Shown here: positions 31,105-40,261 of the stretch, piece after piece | How positions within the stretch are numbered: position 1 is the stretch's first letter | Layout of the letters: each line of letters starts with the position of its first letter | Source of the DNA: Kribbella catacumbae DSM 19601 | GTDB taxonomy: Bacteria > Actinomycetota > Actinomycetes > Propionibacteriales > Kribbellaceae | Assembly: GCF_000372465.1 (NCBI RefSeq) | Contig: NZ_AQUZ01000047.1 | Location: forward strand, 1-64,000 | Length of the DNA stretch: 64,000 nucleotides | Reading direction: 5' to 3' | Program-made: the position numbers and the translations under genes | The notes under the pieces: model-generated | What the model saw: the letters and a program-made list of their open reading frames with translations, nothing else | What the model was told of the DNA's origin: nothing | Database searches by the model: none

Positions 31105-31749
31105 GTGGCCGAGGTCAAGATCCAAGCCGAGTCGCGCACGGAGTTCGGCAAGGGTGCTGCCCGCCGTATCCGCCGGGACCACAAGGTGCCCGCCGTTCTG
31201 TACGGCCACGGCACGGACCCGGTGCACATCACCCTGCCCGGACACGAAACCATGCTGGCGCTGAAGACCGCCAACGCCCTGCTGCTGATCGAGGTCGAGG
31301 GCTCGGAGAGCCTGCTCGCGCTGCCGAAGCAGGTCCAGCGCGACCCGATCAAGAACACCGTCGAGCACGTCGACCTGGTCATCGTGAAGCGCGGTGAGAA
31401 GGTGCACGTCGACATCGCTGTCCACATCGAGGGCGACGCGGTCAGCGAGACCCTGGTCGTGCTGGAGAACGCGACGATCCTGGTCGAGGCCGAGGCCACC
31501 CATATTCCGGACGGCGTCACCGTCTCCGTCGAGGGCCTGGATGCCGGTGCGCAGATCCACGCGTCCGACCTGAAGCTCCCGGCCGGTACGACGCTGGCGA
31601 TCGAGCCGGACACCCTGATCGTCAACGTGACCGCGGCCCAGACCGCCGAGCAGGCCGAGGCTGACCTGGCCGGCGCCGAGGCCGAGGCCGGCATCGAGCG
31701 CGACGAGCCGGAAGCCGCCTCGACCGAAACTGTCGCCGCCAGCTCCTAG
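31105..31749 (+). CDS. rplY: 50S ribosomal protein L25 / general stress protein Ctc
   Basis: This 214-aa protein has the 5S rRNA-binding L25 domain (1-92: SRTEFGKGAARRIRRDHKVP, LYGHG) followed by the TL5/CTC beta domain (about 98-180). The tail is acidic and Ala/Glu-rich. The GTG at 31105 has GAGGAG 8 nt upstream. It heads the rplY-pth-mfd order common in actinobacteria. Confidence 0.95.
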   Translation: MAEVKIQAESRTEFGKGAARRIRRDHKVPAVLYGHGTDPVHITLPGHETMLALKTANALLLIEVEGSESLLALPKQVQRDPIKNTVEHVDLVIVKRGEKVHVDIAVHIEGDAVSETLVVLENATILVEAEATHIPDGVTVSVEGLDAGAQIHASDLKLPAGTTLAIEPDTLIVNVTAAQTAEQAEADLAGAEAEAGIERDEPEAASTETVAASS

Positions 31750-31795
31750 TATCTGGGCAGCGATCAGCACAGCTTCAACAGGAGGGCCGGGATCC

Positions 31796-32371
31796 GTGGC
31801 GGACGACGTGTGGTTGGTCGTCGGGCTGGGGAATCCCGGCCCTTCCTATGCCAAGACCCGGCACAACGTCGGCCAGATGGTCGCCGACGAGCTCGTCTCC
31901 CGGGTCGGCGGCAACTGGAAACAGCACAAGCAGGCCAAGGCCGAGGTGGTCGAGGCCAGGATCAGCGGTATTCGCGCGGTCCTGGCCAAGCCCCGCTCGT
32001 ACATGAACGAGTCCGGGTCGCCCGTCTCCGGCCTGCTCAAGTTCTTCAAGGTCGAGCCCAAGGGCCTGATCGTGCTCCACGACGAGCTGGACATCGACTT
32101 CGGCGTACTGCGGGCCAAGTACGGCGGTGGCGACAACGGCCACAACGGGCTCAAATCGATCCGCAAGTCGCTGGGCACCGGCGACTACTATCGAATCCGG
32201 TTCGGGGTGGGGCGTCCGCCCGGACGGCAGAGCCCAGCGGACTTCGTCCTGAACGAGTTCTCCTCCACTGAACGCAAGGACCTCCCGTTCGCTGTCGACC
32301 GGACAGCCGACGCCGTCGAGTCCTTGATCACCGATGGCCTAGAAGTAACCCAAGGACGGTATAACTCTTAG
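31796..32371 (+). CDS. pth: Peptidyl-tRNA hydrolase
   Basis: This 191-aa protein has GLGNPGPSYAKTRHN with catalytic H23, the KPRSYMNESG asparagine motif, the base D in LHDELDIDFG, and GGGDNGHNGLKSI. It releases tRNA from peptidyl-tRNAs that drop off the ribosome. The GTG start at 31796 follows GGAGGGCCGGGATCC. Confidence 0.96.
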   Translation: MADDVWLVVGLGNPGPSYAKTRHNVGQMVADELVSRVGGNWKQHKQAKAEVVEARISGIRAVLAKPRSYMNESGSPVSGLLKFFKVEPKGLIVLHDELDIDFGVLRAKYGGGDNGHNGLKSIRKSLGTGDYYRIRFGVGRPPGRQSPADFVLNEFSSTERKDLPFAVDRTADAVESLITDGLEVTQGRYNS

Positions 32372-32384
32372 TGAGGGACAACTC

Positions 32385-35300
32385 GTGAAACTCTCCGGCC
32401 TTGTCGACACCCTGATCACCGATCCGGTGGTGGCGGAGGCCGTCCGTGACGCCAAGAACGACGGTGTCACGACGCTCGACCTGAGCGCACCCGGGCCGAT
32501 CCGCCCGGTGCTGATGGCTGCCCTCGCGGCGGCCCAGGGTGCGGACCGTCCCGTGCTGGCCGTGACGGCCACCTTCCGCGAGGCCGAGGAGCTCACCGAG
32601 GCGCTGCAAAGCCTGGTCGAGCCCGGCACGGTCGCCTACTACCCGGCCTGGGAGACGCTGCCCCACGAGCGACTGTCTCCGCGCTCCGACACGGTCGGCC
32701 GCCGTCTCGCCGTACTGCGCCGGCTTGCGCACCCCGACCCGTCGGACGAGACCACCGGTCCGATCAAGATCCTGGTGGCTCCCGTTCGTTCGGTGCTGCA
32801 GCCCCAGGTCGCCGGGCTCGCCGATCTCCGGCCGGTCCAGCTGCACGTCGGCGACTCCGTCGACCTCGAGGACGTCGTCGAGCGACTGGCCGGAGCGGCG
32901 TACAACCGGGTCGATCTGGTCGAGCGGCGTGGCGAGTTCGCCGTCCGCGGCGGCATCATCGACGTCTTCCCGCCGACCGAGGAGCACCCGTTGCGGGTGG
33001 ACTTCTTCGGTGACGACGTCGAGGAGATCCGGTACTTCGCGGTCGCCGACCAGCGGTCGCTCGAGATTGCCCAGCACGGCCTGTGGGCTCCGCCGTGCCG
33101 CGAACTGTTGCTGACCGACGAGGTGCGCTCGCGGGCCGCAGTACTGGCCAAGGAGCACCCGGAGCTGTCGGAGCTGTTCGAGAAGCTCGCCGAAGGACAT
33201 GCCGTCGAGGGGATGGAGTCGCTCGCGCCCGTCCTCGTCGACGAGATGGAACTGCTGGTCGATTTGATGCCGGCCGGCACCCACATCGTGGTCAGCGACC
33301 CCGAGCGGGTCCGGGCCCGGGCGCACGATCTGGTCGCCACCAGCCAGGAGTTCCTGGAGGCGTCCTGGGCGGCTGCCGCGGGTGGCGGTGAGGCGCCGAT
33401 CGACCTTGGCGCGGCGGCGTACATCTCGCTGGCCGACGTCCGGACGCATGCCCTGGGCAAGGGTCTTGCGTGGTGGAGCATGTCGCCGTTCGCGGCCGCG
33501 CCGACCGATGCGCCGGAGTTGCGCGACTCGATGGGCGAGCGCGTCTCCTTCGACATCGACCCGGATGCCGGTGCGGTCCGCAGCCGCGCGATCGCGGCCC
33601 ACGAGGTCGACCCGTACCGCGGCGAAACCGCTGCTGCCGTTGAGGATGTGCGCGGCTGGCTGCGGGACGGCTGGCGCGTCGTCTGCGTCACCGAAGGTCA
33701 TGGCCCGGCGCAACGACTGGCCGAGGTGTTCTCCGAGGCCGAGCTGCCCGCGCGGACCGTGGACAACATCGACACCATCCCGCCGACCGGCGTCGTGCAG
33801 ATCTCGCAGGGCCAGCTCGAGCACGGATTCATTGCCGAGGGCATCAAGCTCGCGGTACTGACCGAGAACGATCTGGCCGGTCAGCGGTCGGCGGCCGAAC
33901 GGCGTTCCCAGCAACGGATGCCGAGCCGCCGCAAGAAGACGGTCGACCCGCTGGAGCTGGCGCCGGGCGACTACGTCGTGCACGAACAGCACGGCGTCGG
34001 CCGGTACGCCGAGATGATGCAGCGCACCGTCGGCACCGGCCCGCAGAAGGCCACCCGCGAGTACATCGTCATCGAGTTCGCGCCGAGCAAGCGCGGCCAG
34101 CCGGGCGACCGGCTGTACGTGCCGACCGACCAGCTCGACCAGGTCACCCGGTACGTCGGCGGCGAGCAGCCCACGCTGGACAAGATGGGCGGCGGCGACT
34201 GGGCCAAACGCAAGGGCCGCGCACGCAAGGCGGTCCGCCAGATCGCCGGCGAACTGATCAAGCTGTACGCCGCCCGCCAGGCGACCAAGGGGCACGCGTT
34301 CGCCAAGGACACTCCCTGGCAGCGCGAGCTGGAGGACGCGTTCCCGTTCGTCGAGACGCCCGACCAGCTGGCCACCATCGACGACGTGAAACGCGACATG
34401 GAACGCGTCACGCCGATGGACCGGATCGTCTGCGGTGACGTCGGCTACGGCAAGACCGAGATCGCCGTACGGGCTGCCTTCAAGGCGGTGCAGGACGGCA
34501 AGCAGGTCGCAGTACTGGTTCCGACCACGCTGCTCGTCCAGCAGCACTACGCGACCTTCGCCGAGCGGTACGCCGCCTTCCCGGTGAACGTGGCGCCGTT
34601 GTCGCGGTTCCAGACCGACAAGGAGGCCAAGGCGTCCATCGACGGCCTGGCCGACGGCTCGGTCGACGTGGTGATCGGCACCCACCGGCTGTTCAGTGGC
34701 GAGGTCCAGTTCAAGGATCTCGGCCTGGTCGTGGTCGACGAGGAGCAGCGCTTCGGTGTCGAGCACAAGGAGCAGCTGAAGCGGCTGCGGACCGCGGTCG
34801 ACGTCCTGACGATGTCCGCGACGCCGATCCCGCGCACGCTGGAGATGTCGATCACCGGCATCCGGGAGATGTCCACGATCGCCACCCCGCCGGAGGAGCG
34901 GCACCCGGTGCTGACCTTCGTCGGCGCCTACGAAGAGGGCCAGGTGACCGCCGCGATCCGGCGCGAGCTGCTCCGCGAGGGCCAGGTCTTCTTCGTCCAC
35001 AACCGGGTCAACACGATCGAGAAGGCCGCCGCCCGGATCCGGCAGCTGGTCCCCGAGGCGCGGGTAGCCGTCGCGCACGGGCAGATGAACGAGCACGCCC
35101 TGGAGAACGTGATCCAGGGCTTCTGGGAGAAGCAGTCCGACGTCATCGTCTGTACGACGATCGTCGAGTCCGGCATCGACATCTCGAACGCGAACACGCT
35201 GATCGTCGAGCGTTCCGACCTGCTCGGCCTGTCCCAGCTGCACCAGCTGCGCGGCCGGGTCGGCCGTGGCCGCGAGCGCGCCTACGCGTACTTCTTCTTC

Positions 35301-36014
35301 CCGCCGGAGAAGCCGCTCACCGAGACGGCCCACGACCGGCTGGCCACCATCGCGCAGCACGCCGACCTCGGCGCCGGCATGCAGGTCGCGATGAAGGACC
35401 TGGAGATCCGCGGCGCGGGCAACCTGCTCGGTGGCGAGCAGTCCGGCCACATCGCCGACGTCGGCTTCGACCTGTACGTCCGGCTGGTCGGCGAGGCCGT
35501 CGCGGAGTACCGGGGTGACACTCAGGCCGAGGAGCCCGAGGTCAAGATCGAGCTGCCGATCGACGCGCACCTCCCGCACGACTACGTGCCGTCACAGCGG
35601 CTGCGGCTGGAGATGTACCAGCGACTGGCCGCCGTACGGGACGATGCGGGGATCGCCGAGCTGGTCGAGGAGTTGCACGACCGGTACGGCGACATCCCGC
35701 AGGCGGTGATGAACCTGATCGAGGTGGCGAAGTTCCGCAACCACGCTCGTCAGGCGGGGCTGCAGGATGTCACCCTGCAGGGCAATCTGATCAGGTTCGG
35801 GCCGGTCGAGCTGGCCGATTCGAAGGTGCTGCGGCTGAACAGGCTGTACCCGAAGAGTCTGGTCAAGCCCCAACTGCGTACGATCCTGGTGCCGAGACCT
35901 GCCACCCGGCTGGTCGCCGGTCAGCCGCTCCGCGACCAGGAGCTGCTGCAGTGGTGCACCAGACTGATCGACGACGTGATCGCCGAACCGGCCAGCGGCT
36001 CGGCATCATCATGA
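32385..36014 (+). CDS. mfd: Transcription-repair coupling factor
   Basis: This 1209-aa protein has a UvrB-homology region (about 1-330: AYYPAWETLPHERLSP, VRGGIIDVFPPTEEHP). An RNA polymerase-interaction domain (about 515-610: DYVVHEQHGVGRY) and RecG-like translocase motifs (GDVGYGKTE Walker A near 683-691, DEEQRFG, MSATPIPRT, ESGIDISNANTLIVER) follow, with a C-terminal D7 domain. It displaces stalled RNA polymerase and recruits UvrA. The GTG start is 13 bp after pth. Confidence 0.97.
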   Translation: MKLSGLVDTLITDPVVAEAVRDAKNDGVTTLDLSAPGPIRPVLMAALAAAQGADRPVLAVTATFREAEELTEALQSLVEPGTVAYYPAWETLPHERLSPRSDTVGRRLAVLRRLAHPDPSDETTGPIKILVAPVRSVLQPQVAGLADLRPVQLHVGDSVDLEDVVERLAGAAYNRVDLVERRGEFAVRGGIIDVFPPTEEHPLRVDFFGDDVEEIRYFAVADQRSLEIAQHGLWAPPCRELLLTDEVRSRAAVLAKEHPELSELFEKLAEGHAVEGMESLAPVLVDEMELLVDLMPAGTHIVVSDPERVRARAHDLVATSQEFLEASWAAAAGGGEAPIDLGAAAYISLADVRTHALGKGLAWWSMSPFAAAPTDAPELRDSMGERVSFDIDPDAGAVRSRAIAAHEVDPYRGETAAAVEDVRGWLRDGWRVVCVTEGHGPAQRLAEVFSEAELPARTVDNIDTIPPTGVVQISQGQLEHGFIAEGIKLAVLTENDLAGQRSAAERRSQQRMPSRRKKTVDPLELAPGDYVVHEQHGVGRYAEMMQRTVGTGPQKATREYIVIEFAPSKRGQPGDRLYVPTDQLDQVTRYVGGEQPTLDKMGGGDWAKRKGRARKAVRQIAGELIKLYAARQATKGHAFAKDTPWQRELEDAFPFVETPDQLATIDDVKRDMERVTPMDRIVCGDVGYGKTEIAVRAAFKAVQDGKQVAVLVPTTLLVQQHYATFAERYAAFPVNVAPLSRFQTDKEAKASIDGLADGSVDVVIGTHRLFSGEVQFKDLGLVVVDEEQRFGVEHKEQLKRLRTAVDVLTMSATPIPRTLEMSITGIREMSTIATPPEERHPVLTFVGAYEEGQVTAAIRRELLREGQVFFVHNRVNTIEKAAARIRQLVPEARVAVAHGQMNEHALENVIQGFWEKQSDVIVCTTIVESGIDISNANTLIVERSDLLGLSQLHQLRGRVGRGRERAYAYFFFPPEKPLTETAHDRLATIAQHADLGAGMQVAMKDLEIRGAGNLLGGEQSGHIADVGFDLYVRLVGEAVAEYRGDTQAEEPEVKIELPIDAHLPHDYVPSQRLRLEMYQRLAAVRDDAGIAELVEELHDRYGDIPQAVMNLIEVAKFRNHARQAGLQDVTLQGNLIRFGPVELADSKVLRLNRLYPKSLVKPQLRTILVPRPATRLVAGQPLRDQELLQWCTRLIDDVIAEPASGSASS

Positions 36015-36037
36015 ACTGGACAATGCGAGGAGATTCG

Positions 36038-36679
36038 GTGAGCACTTCGCGACGGCTTCGGGCGGCCAGAGTGCGGGTAGTTGGCGCGGCGTTTTTGGCC
36101 ACAGCCTCGGTGCTGCTGCTCGGCGGTTGTGCCGCGGGCACCCACCCGGGCGCGGCGGCGACGATCGGCGACACGGAGATCAGCGTCGGCGACCTGGACA
36201 AGTCCACCAACGCGATCCAGGGCGCGGTCGGCGAGCAGGAGGTGGCCCCGGCGGCCGTGCTCGGCCTGCTGGTGGACAACGAGCTGGCCGCTCAGGTGCT
36301 GGACCAGCGCTCGATCACCGTCAGCGAGGCCGAGATCGTGCCGGCGATGAAGGTCGTCGTCGACCAGTCGCTGTACGAGAAGTTCGCCGCGAACCCGGTC
36401 ACCAACGACTTCCTGCGGAACTCGGCGCGGGCGCTGATCGGCCGGATCAAGCTGGCCGGCGGCACCGGGATCACCGACCCGAACGCGCAGCAGCTGAACA
36501 CCGACGGCGGCAAGGTGCTCGAGGACGCGGCGAAGAAGATCACCGTCAACGTCGCGCCGCGGTACGGCAAGTGGGATGGCGCCAAGGTCGACGGCACCTC
36601 GGGCTCGCTGTCGGACCTGTCCGAGCAGAGCAAGCCGACGCCGACCCCGCCCGCGCAGGGCGAGCAGCCGCAGGGCTGA
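36038..36679 (+). CDS. SurA N-terminal domain lipoprotein (foldase-like)
   Basis: I start at GTG 36038 because GAGGAG lies 5 nt upstream; an ATG six codons earlier overlaps that site. The 213-aa protein has a signal peptide with lipobox LLGGC (about residue 30), then a SurA/PrsA-type N-terminal chaperone domain (ATIGDTEISVGDLDKS, LGLLVDNELAAQVL). There is no parvulin isomerase domain, and the tail is Pro/Gln-rich. It probably helps fold exported proteins and sits between mfd and mazG as in related genomes. Confidence 0.8.
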   Translation: MSTSRRLRAARVRVVGAAFLATASVLLLGGCAAGTHPGAAATIGDTEISVGDLDKSTNAIQGAVGEQEVAPAAVLGLLVDNELAAQVLDQRSITVSEAEIVPAMKVVVDQSLYEKFAANPVTNDFLRNSARALIGRIKLAGGTGITDPNAQQLNTDGGKVLEDAAKKITVNVAPRYGKWDGAKVDGTSGSLSDLSEQSKPTPTPPAQGEQPQG

Positions 36680-36683
36680 GCTT

Positions 36684-37718
36684 TTGACGGGTTCGATCAA
36701 GGTCGTCCTGACCAGTCCGCGGGTCGCGCCCGGGTTGCTGACCCGGGCCGGCTGGCAGGTCTTCGCCGACGCCGACCAGATCGGTGCGTCGGCGGGTCCC
36801 GAGCGCCCCGACGTCCAAGCGCTGATCGGCTCCGGGCTCGTCCTGCAGCAGGTCGTCGGCGACCCTAGTGAGCAGTGGGCCTGGCTGACGGGTGTCGCCG
36901 CTGACGGTGGGCGCGTCGCGTGGCTGGTCGGCGAGGACGGCGAGCCCGCGCTGCTGCGAGTGATCGCGGACGACCTCAGCCGGGAACCGCGACCGGCGTA
37001 CGAGGTCGAGATCGTGCACGGCTCGTACGACGTACCGGGGGCGCGGCTGATCGACCTCGTGCGGGTGATGGACCGGCTCCGGCGGAACTGCCCGTGGGAC
37101 CAGGAGCAGACGCATCAGAGCCTGGCGCGGTACCTGCTCGAGGAGACCTACGAGCTGCTCGAGGCAATCGACTCCGGCGACTACGAGCACCTGCGCGAGG
37201 AGCTCGGTGACCTGCTGCTCCAGGTCGTCTTCCACGCCCGGATCGCTGAGGACATCGACGCCGAGGACGACGGGTTCTCGATCGACGACGTAGCCGGCGG
37301 CATCGTCGAAAAACTGATCCGCCGCCACCCCCACGTCTTCGCCGACGTGGCGGCAGCGGATGCGGCAGCCGTCGAGGCCAACTGGGAATCCATCAAAGCC
37401 GCCGAAAAACAACGCAGCTCTGTGCTGGAAGGCATCCCGCTCGCCCTGCCTGCGCTCGCGCTGGCGGACAAGGTGCTCGGACGAGCCGCGAAGGTCCTCC
37501 CCGCGGACGCGCCGGCCTCAAGCGACCTCCCGGTGGCGACCGCCGGCGTCCCGTCTCCGGAGTCAGCCGACCTCGCGACCTCTGACGATGCGCGCATCGG
37601 AGATGCGCTACTGGAGCTGGTGCGTCAGGCTCGCGCTGTCGGCGTCGACCCCGAGCAGGCCCTCCGCACCGCCACCCACCGCCTCGCCGACCACGTACGC
37701 ACCGCGGAAACCGGCTAA
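36684..37718 (+). CDS. mazG: Nucleoside triphosphate pyrophosphohydrolase MazG
   Basis: No ATG or GTG suits; TTG 36684, 4 bp after the previous stop, starts a plausible MTGSIKVVLTSPRVAPG and gives 344 aa. An N-terminal region of about 120 residues is found in actinobacterial MazG. The pyrophosphohydrolase domain follows (LRRNCPWDQEQTHQSL, EETYELLEAI, EELGDLLLQVVFHARI) with the acidic magnesium ligands, and a variable Ala-rich C-terminus. It hydrolyses non-canonical or excess NTPs. Frame continuity upstream is a shadow. Confidence 0.9.
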   Translation: MTGSIKVVLTSPRVAPGLLTRAGWQVFADADQIGASAGPERPDVQALIGSGLVLQQVVGDPSEQWAWLTGVAADGGRVAWLVGEDGEPALLRVIADDLSREPRPAYEVEIVHGSYDVPGARLIDLVRVMDRLRRNCPWDQEQTHQSLARYLLEETYELLEAIDSGDYEHLREELGDLLLQVVFHARIAEDIDAEDDGFSIDDVAGGIVEKLIRRHPHVFADVAAADAAAVEANWESIKAAEKQRSSVLEGIPLALPALALADKVLGRAAKVLPADAPASSDLPVATAGVPSPESADLATSDDARIGDALLELVRQARAVGVDPEQALRTATHRLADHVRTAETG

Positions 37719-37728
37719 CCCGCAAGCG

Positions 37729-37820
37729 CGGACGTCCACGCATACCGCCCTCGCCCGGCAACCGCTTCCCGCGGCGTGTCGACCCGTCAGCCCCGACTTA
37801 TGCATGCACGGCGGTCCGCA
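37729..37820. repeat. 92-bp palindromic repeat family 2, copy B
   Basis: The ends (GCGGACGTCCACGCATA at 37729-37745 and TATGCATGC...GTCCGC ending at 37820) are imperfect inverted repeats. The core aligns with copy A (22774-22863), including CGCTTCCC and CGGCGTGT. The spacing and length are almost the same. Confidence 0.65.
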
Positions 37821-37935
37821 CTAAACCCTTCCCTGCATTGCGGAGAGGGTTCGCTCCTCGGGTGGGGGTTAGCCCGTTGCTCTGCCAGTGGGTGATGCCC
37901 CGTCGGCGGGGTGGAGCCCACCGATCGGTTGGGTG

Positions 37936-38037
37936 TGTGCCGATCGACAGGACATAGCGCCCGTACTGCGATCTGCCGCCGCCTGCGTGAGCGTAACGCC
38001 CGGTCGAATGGCCGACTATGTCCTGTCGATCGGGACA
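37936..38037. repeat. 102-bp palindromic element, copy 2
   Basis: Arms at 37936-37957 and 38016-38037 are 22-bp inverted repeats with one mismatch. They share GACAGGACATAG and CCGATCGACAGG with copy 1 apart from a C/T change. Total length equals copy 1 exactly, while the interiors are diverged. Confidence 0.75.
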
Positions 38038-38045
38038 GCCAATCC

Positions 38046-38174
38046 TCAACAGGTCACTGAGGTGGGGCGATCGGGCCACTCGGCGCGGGCCTGTGCCAGT
38101 TCTTCCTCGGTGACCGGTCCGTGCTCCTCCGCGAGCTCCGCCAGCAGATCCCCGAGCCCGTCCATTGCGGCCAT
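38046..38174 (-). CDS. Small acidic protein, 42 aa
   Basis: The frame MAAMDGLGDLLAELAEEHGP... ends VTC. An alternative ATG at 38163-38165, three codons in, has TAGGA 8 nt upstream. TAGGAT 7 nt before that ATG could also be a -10 giving a leaderless message. The composition (acidic, helical, then EEELAQARAEWPDR) resembles short CopG-like or antitoxin-type proteins. No toxin gene adjoins. Confidence 0.6.
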   Translation of the reverse strand: MAAMDGLGDLLAELAEEHGPVTEEELAQARAEWPDRPTSVTC

Positions 38175-38237
38175 CCTACTGTTGGTGGGATGGCAGCCCG
38201 AGCGTCTGGACCCCGAGGTCGGCGGTAACGGCGGCTT

Positions 38238-38440
38238 CGGCTGTCGGCCAGGTCCACTTCGTCCGGATGGGCATCGGCCCGGCAGTCGTGAACGGTTTCG
38301 TACGTACTCCGGCCGCGGTCCGGACCATCCCGATCAAGGATCTGCCGCCGATCCGCTATTACCTGATCACCCGCCGCAACCGTCCCGCCGACAACCGCCT
38401 CGACACGTTGCGGGCGTTGCTGACACGCTTCGTCCCGTGA
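38238..38440 (+). pseudogene. 3' fragment of a LysR-family regulator gene
   Basis: About 67 codons read VHFVRMGIGPAVVNGFVRTP then IPIKDLPPIRYYLITRR, the end of a LysR substrate-binding domain. The DNA-binding half is missing; upstream lies the small acidic gene on the other strand. The stop overlaps the kptA start by 4 bp. Confidence 0.65.
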
Positions 38441-38976
38441 GCAAGGCCAGTAGGCAACTGTCCCGGCTGTTGCGACATAGCGCCGGGGAGCGCGGACTCG
38501 CGATGACGCCGGACGGGTGGGCCGCGATCGACGACGTCTGCGCTCTGCTGCGGATGGACCGTACGGCGCTGGATATCGCCGTCGAGCAGAACGACAAGGC
38601 GCGACTGCAGGTGGACGGCGCCCGGATCCGCGCCTGCCAAGGGCATTCCAACGACGGTATGCCGGTCACGCGTGAAGCCTTGGAGAACAGCTGGCGACGG
38701 GTGACTCCGGCCGAGTTGCTCTGGCACGGTACGAACCTGGCCGCGCTGGACGCGATCCTCCGCGAAGGCCTGCGACCCGGCCGGCGTACCCACGTGCATC
38801 TCGCGCCGGCTCAGAACAGCCCTGTGGGCAAGCGATCCAGGGTCGACGTGCTGCTCGGGGTCGATGCCGGCAAGCTCGGACAGCCCGTTTTCGAAGCACC
38901 CAACGGGGTTCTGCTGGTCCGCTCGGTCCCACCCGAGGCGATCTGCCGGGTGGAGAAGGAGATCACCTCTGCGTGA
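38437..38976 (+). CDS. kptA: RNA 2'-phosphotransferase (Tpt1/KptA)
   Basis: This 179-aa protein has the KptA pattern: SRLLRHSAGERG with R13-H14, TPDGWAAIDDVCALL, WHGTNLAALDAILREGLRPG, HVHLA and FEAPNGVLLVRSVPPEAI. The family removes an internal RNA 2'-phosphate using NAD+, releasing ADP-ribose 1'',2''-cyclic phosphate. Its role in bacteria is unsettled. The GTG overlaps the LysR remnant stop and the gene ends 14 bp into the converging next gene. Confidence 0.88.
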   Translation: MSKASRQLSRLLRHSAGERGLAMTPDGWAAIDDVCALLRMDRTALDIAVEQNDKARLQVDGARIRACQGHSNDGMPVTREALENSWRRVTPAELLWHGTNLAALDAILREGLRPGRRTHVHLAPAQNSPVGKRSRVDVLLGVDAGKLGQPVFEAPNGVLLVRSVPPEAICRVEKEITSA

Positions 38977-40261
38977 TCGTCAGTTTCATGCCGACGTAGT
39001 CGAAGGTGACCGCGTAGGGCTTGAAGAACTCGTGGGTGAAGTTGGCTATCAGGTCGAAACCGAACTGCGCCGACTGTCCGGGGCCTGGTACTCCGGGGAA
39101 GACCTTCTCGAAGGCGCTGCCCGTGACGTTGCGCCTGACCGCGTTGCCGAGACTGATCCGCTCGGCGGTGACCGGGTAGATCTTGATCCCGGGCCGCTCC
39201 CTCGGATGGGCGTAGTCCACTGTGAGGCCGTACTGCTCGGCGATCGCCACCGTGGTGTCCAGGGCGCTGCCGATGCCGCCCGTGTCCACGGTCACCATCT
39301 TGGGCCTGTGCTGCCCGAGGCTGCCCAGCGTGCACGGGAAGTGGTCACCAGCCAGCCACAGTGGCAACCTGGCGAGCTCGTTGCGCGGAGGACGGGCAGG
39401 AGTACGTCGCAGCAACAGCGCCCGGCCGGCGTAGTCCATCGTGGTCAGGAAGTGGTAGAAGATCGTGGTGCCGAACGCACCTGCCGCTTGCGACCCGTCG
39501 GGAAGGGGCGGCCGTTGCGCGTCGTTCCACTGCACCGGGATGTTGCGGATCTCGATGTCGCCGATCCGGAACGAATCCAGGATGCCCACGTGGATCACGA
39601 CGGGACGGGCGTCCACGACGCCGCCCTCCCAGCTGGCCAGCGGACGCACCCCAGCCTTTTCCGCGGCCTCCATCGACAGGTCCAGCGTGGCGTAGGTGTC
39701 GAGGTAGAACTTCTCCGGCTTTCCGCCGTTGATACTCGCGTCGACCGACGGCACCGGGTCCAGGGTGAAGAAAGGTACCCGGGTACTACGGGCTCCGGAG
39801 ATCTGCCAGGGCCTGCCCTTGAGTTGGGAGTAGACCTGGCCGAATGCCGCATCGCGCGGACGGCCGGTACCGCGCAGCAGCGGGGCCGCGCGGTCGAGCT
39901 GGTCCCGCCGTACGAAGCATTCCGCGAGGCGCTGAACGGAGGCGACGTCACCCGGTGCCAGGGCGACGGCTTCGGACAGGTGATCCTCGGCCGTGCGGAA
40001 CCTGTTGGACAGGAGCGCGATGTACCCGATCCGGGCGTGCGCGTGCGCGTTGCCCGGATCGTCGCGGAGCAGGCACCGGTAACCCCACTCGGCGTCCGCG
40101 AACCGGCCTTGCCAGAAGAGTTGGTCAGGGGTCTCCGGGGCGGCGAGCGCCGGGGGAGCGGAACCCAGCAGGGGAAGGGCCGCGCCCGCTGCCGCCGCCA
40201 TCCCTGCTCGCTGCAGGAACGCACGGCGGTCGAGGCCATGGTCGTTTTGTCGAAGGGGCAT
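38963..40261 (-). CDS. Tat-exported TPR and retropepsin-like aspartyl protease protein
   Basis: The ATG 40259-40261 has GGGAGGA 7 nt upstream and gives 432 aa. A twin-arginine signal (DRRAFLQRAG, then a hydrophobic run and ALA-AP) precedes TPR-like helices (about 42-130). Two aspartyl-protease-like lobes follow: FYLDTYATLDLS and VTVDTGGIGSALDTT. The first lobe has DTYA where active enzymes usually have DTGA. It should be folded in the cytosol and exported. The substrate is unknown. Confidence 0.75.
   Translation of the reverse strand: MPLRQNDHGLDRRAFLQRAGMAAAAGAALPLLGSAPPALAAPETPDQLFWQGRFADAEWGYRCLLRDDPGNAHAHARIGYIALLSNRFRTAEDHLSEAVALAPGDVASVQRLAECFVRRDQLDRAAPLLRGTGRPRDAAFGQVYSQLKGRPWQISGARSTRVPFFTLDPVPSVDASINGGKPEKFYLDTYATLDLSMEAAEKAGVRPLASWEGGVVDARPVVIHVGILDSFRIGDIEIRNIPVQWNDAQRPPLPDGSQAAGAFGTTIFYHFLTTMDYAGRALLLRRTPARPPRNELARLPLWLAGDHFPCTLGSLGQHRPKMVTVDTGGIGSALDTTVAIAEQYGLTVDYAHPRERPGIKIYPVTAERISLGNAVRRNVTGSAFEKVFPGVPGPGQSAQFGFDLIANFTHEFFKPYAVTFDYVGMKLTITQR

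Larger units (their letters stand above)
37719..38045. other. Repeat-filled intergenic region
   Basis: No gene is seen. It contains one copy each of the two dispersed palindromic repeat families (entered separately) and between them a hairpin AACCCT/AGGGTT near 37824-37852 that may terminate the mazG transcript. Confidence 0.55.

Noticed and set aside
32328..35579. 1083-codon minus-strand frame opposite mfd
   Set aside because: It is an antisense shadow without domains; mfd is complete on the plus strand.
36576..36683. Upstream extension of mazG
   Set aside because: Those codons overlap the lipoprotein gene in another frame and give Arg-rich nonsense; the TTG at 36684 fits the conserved beginning.
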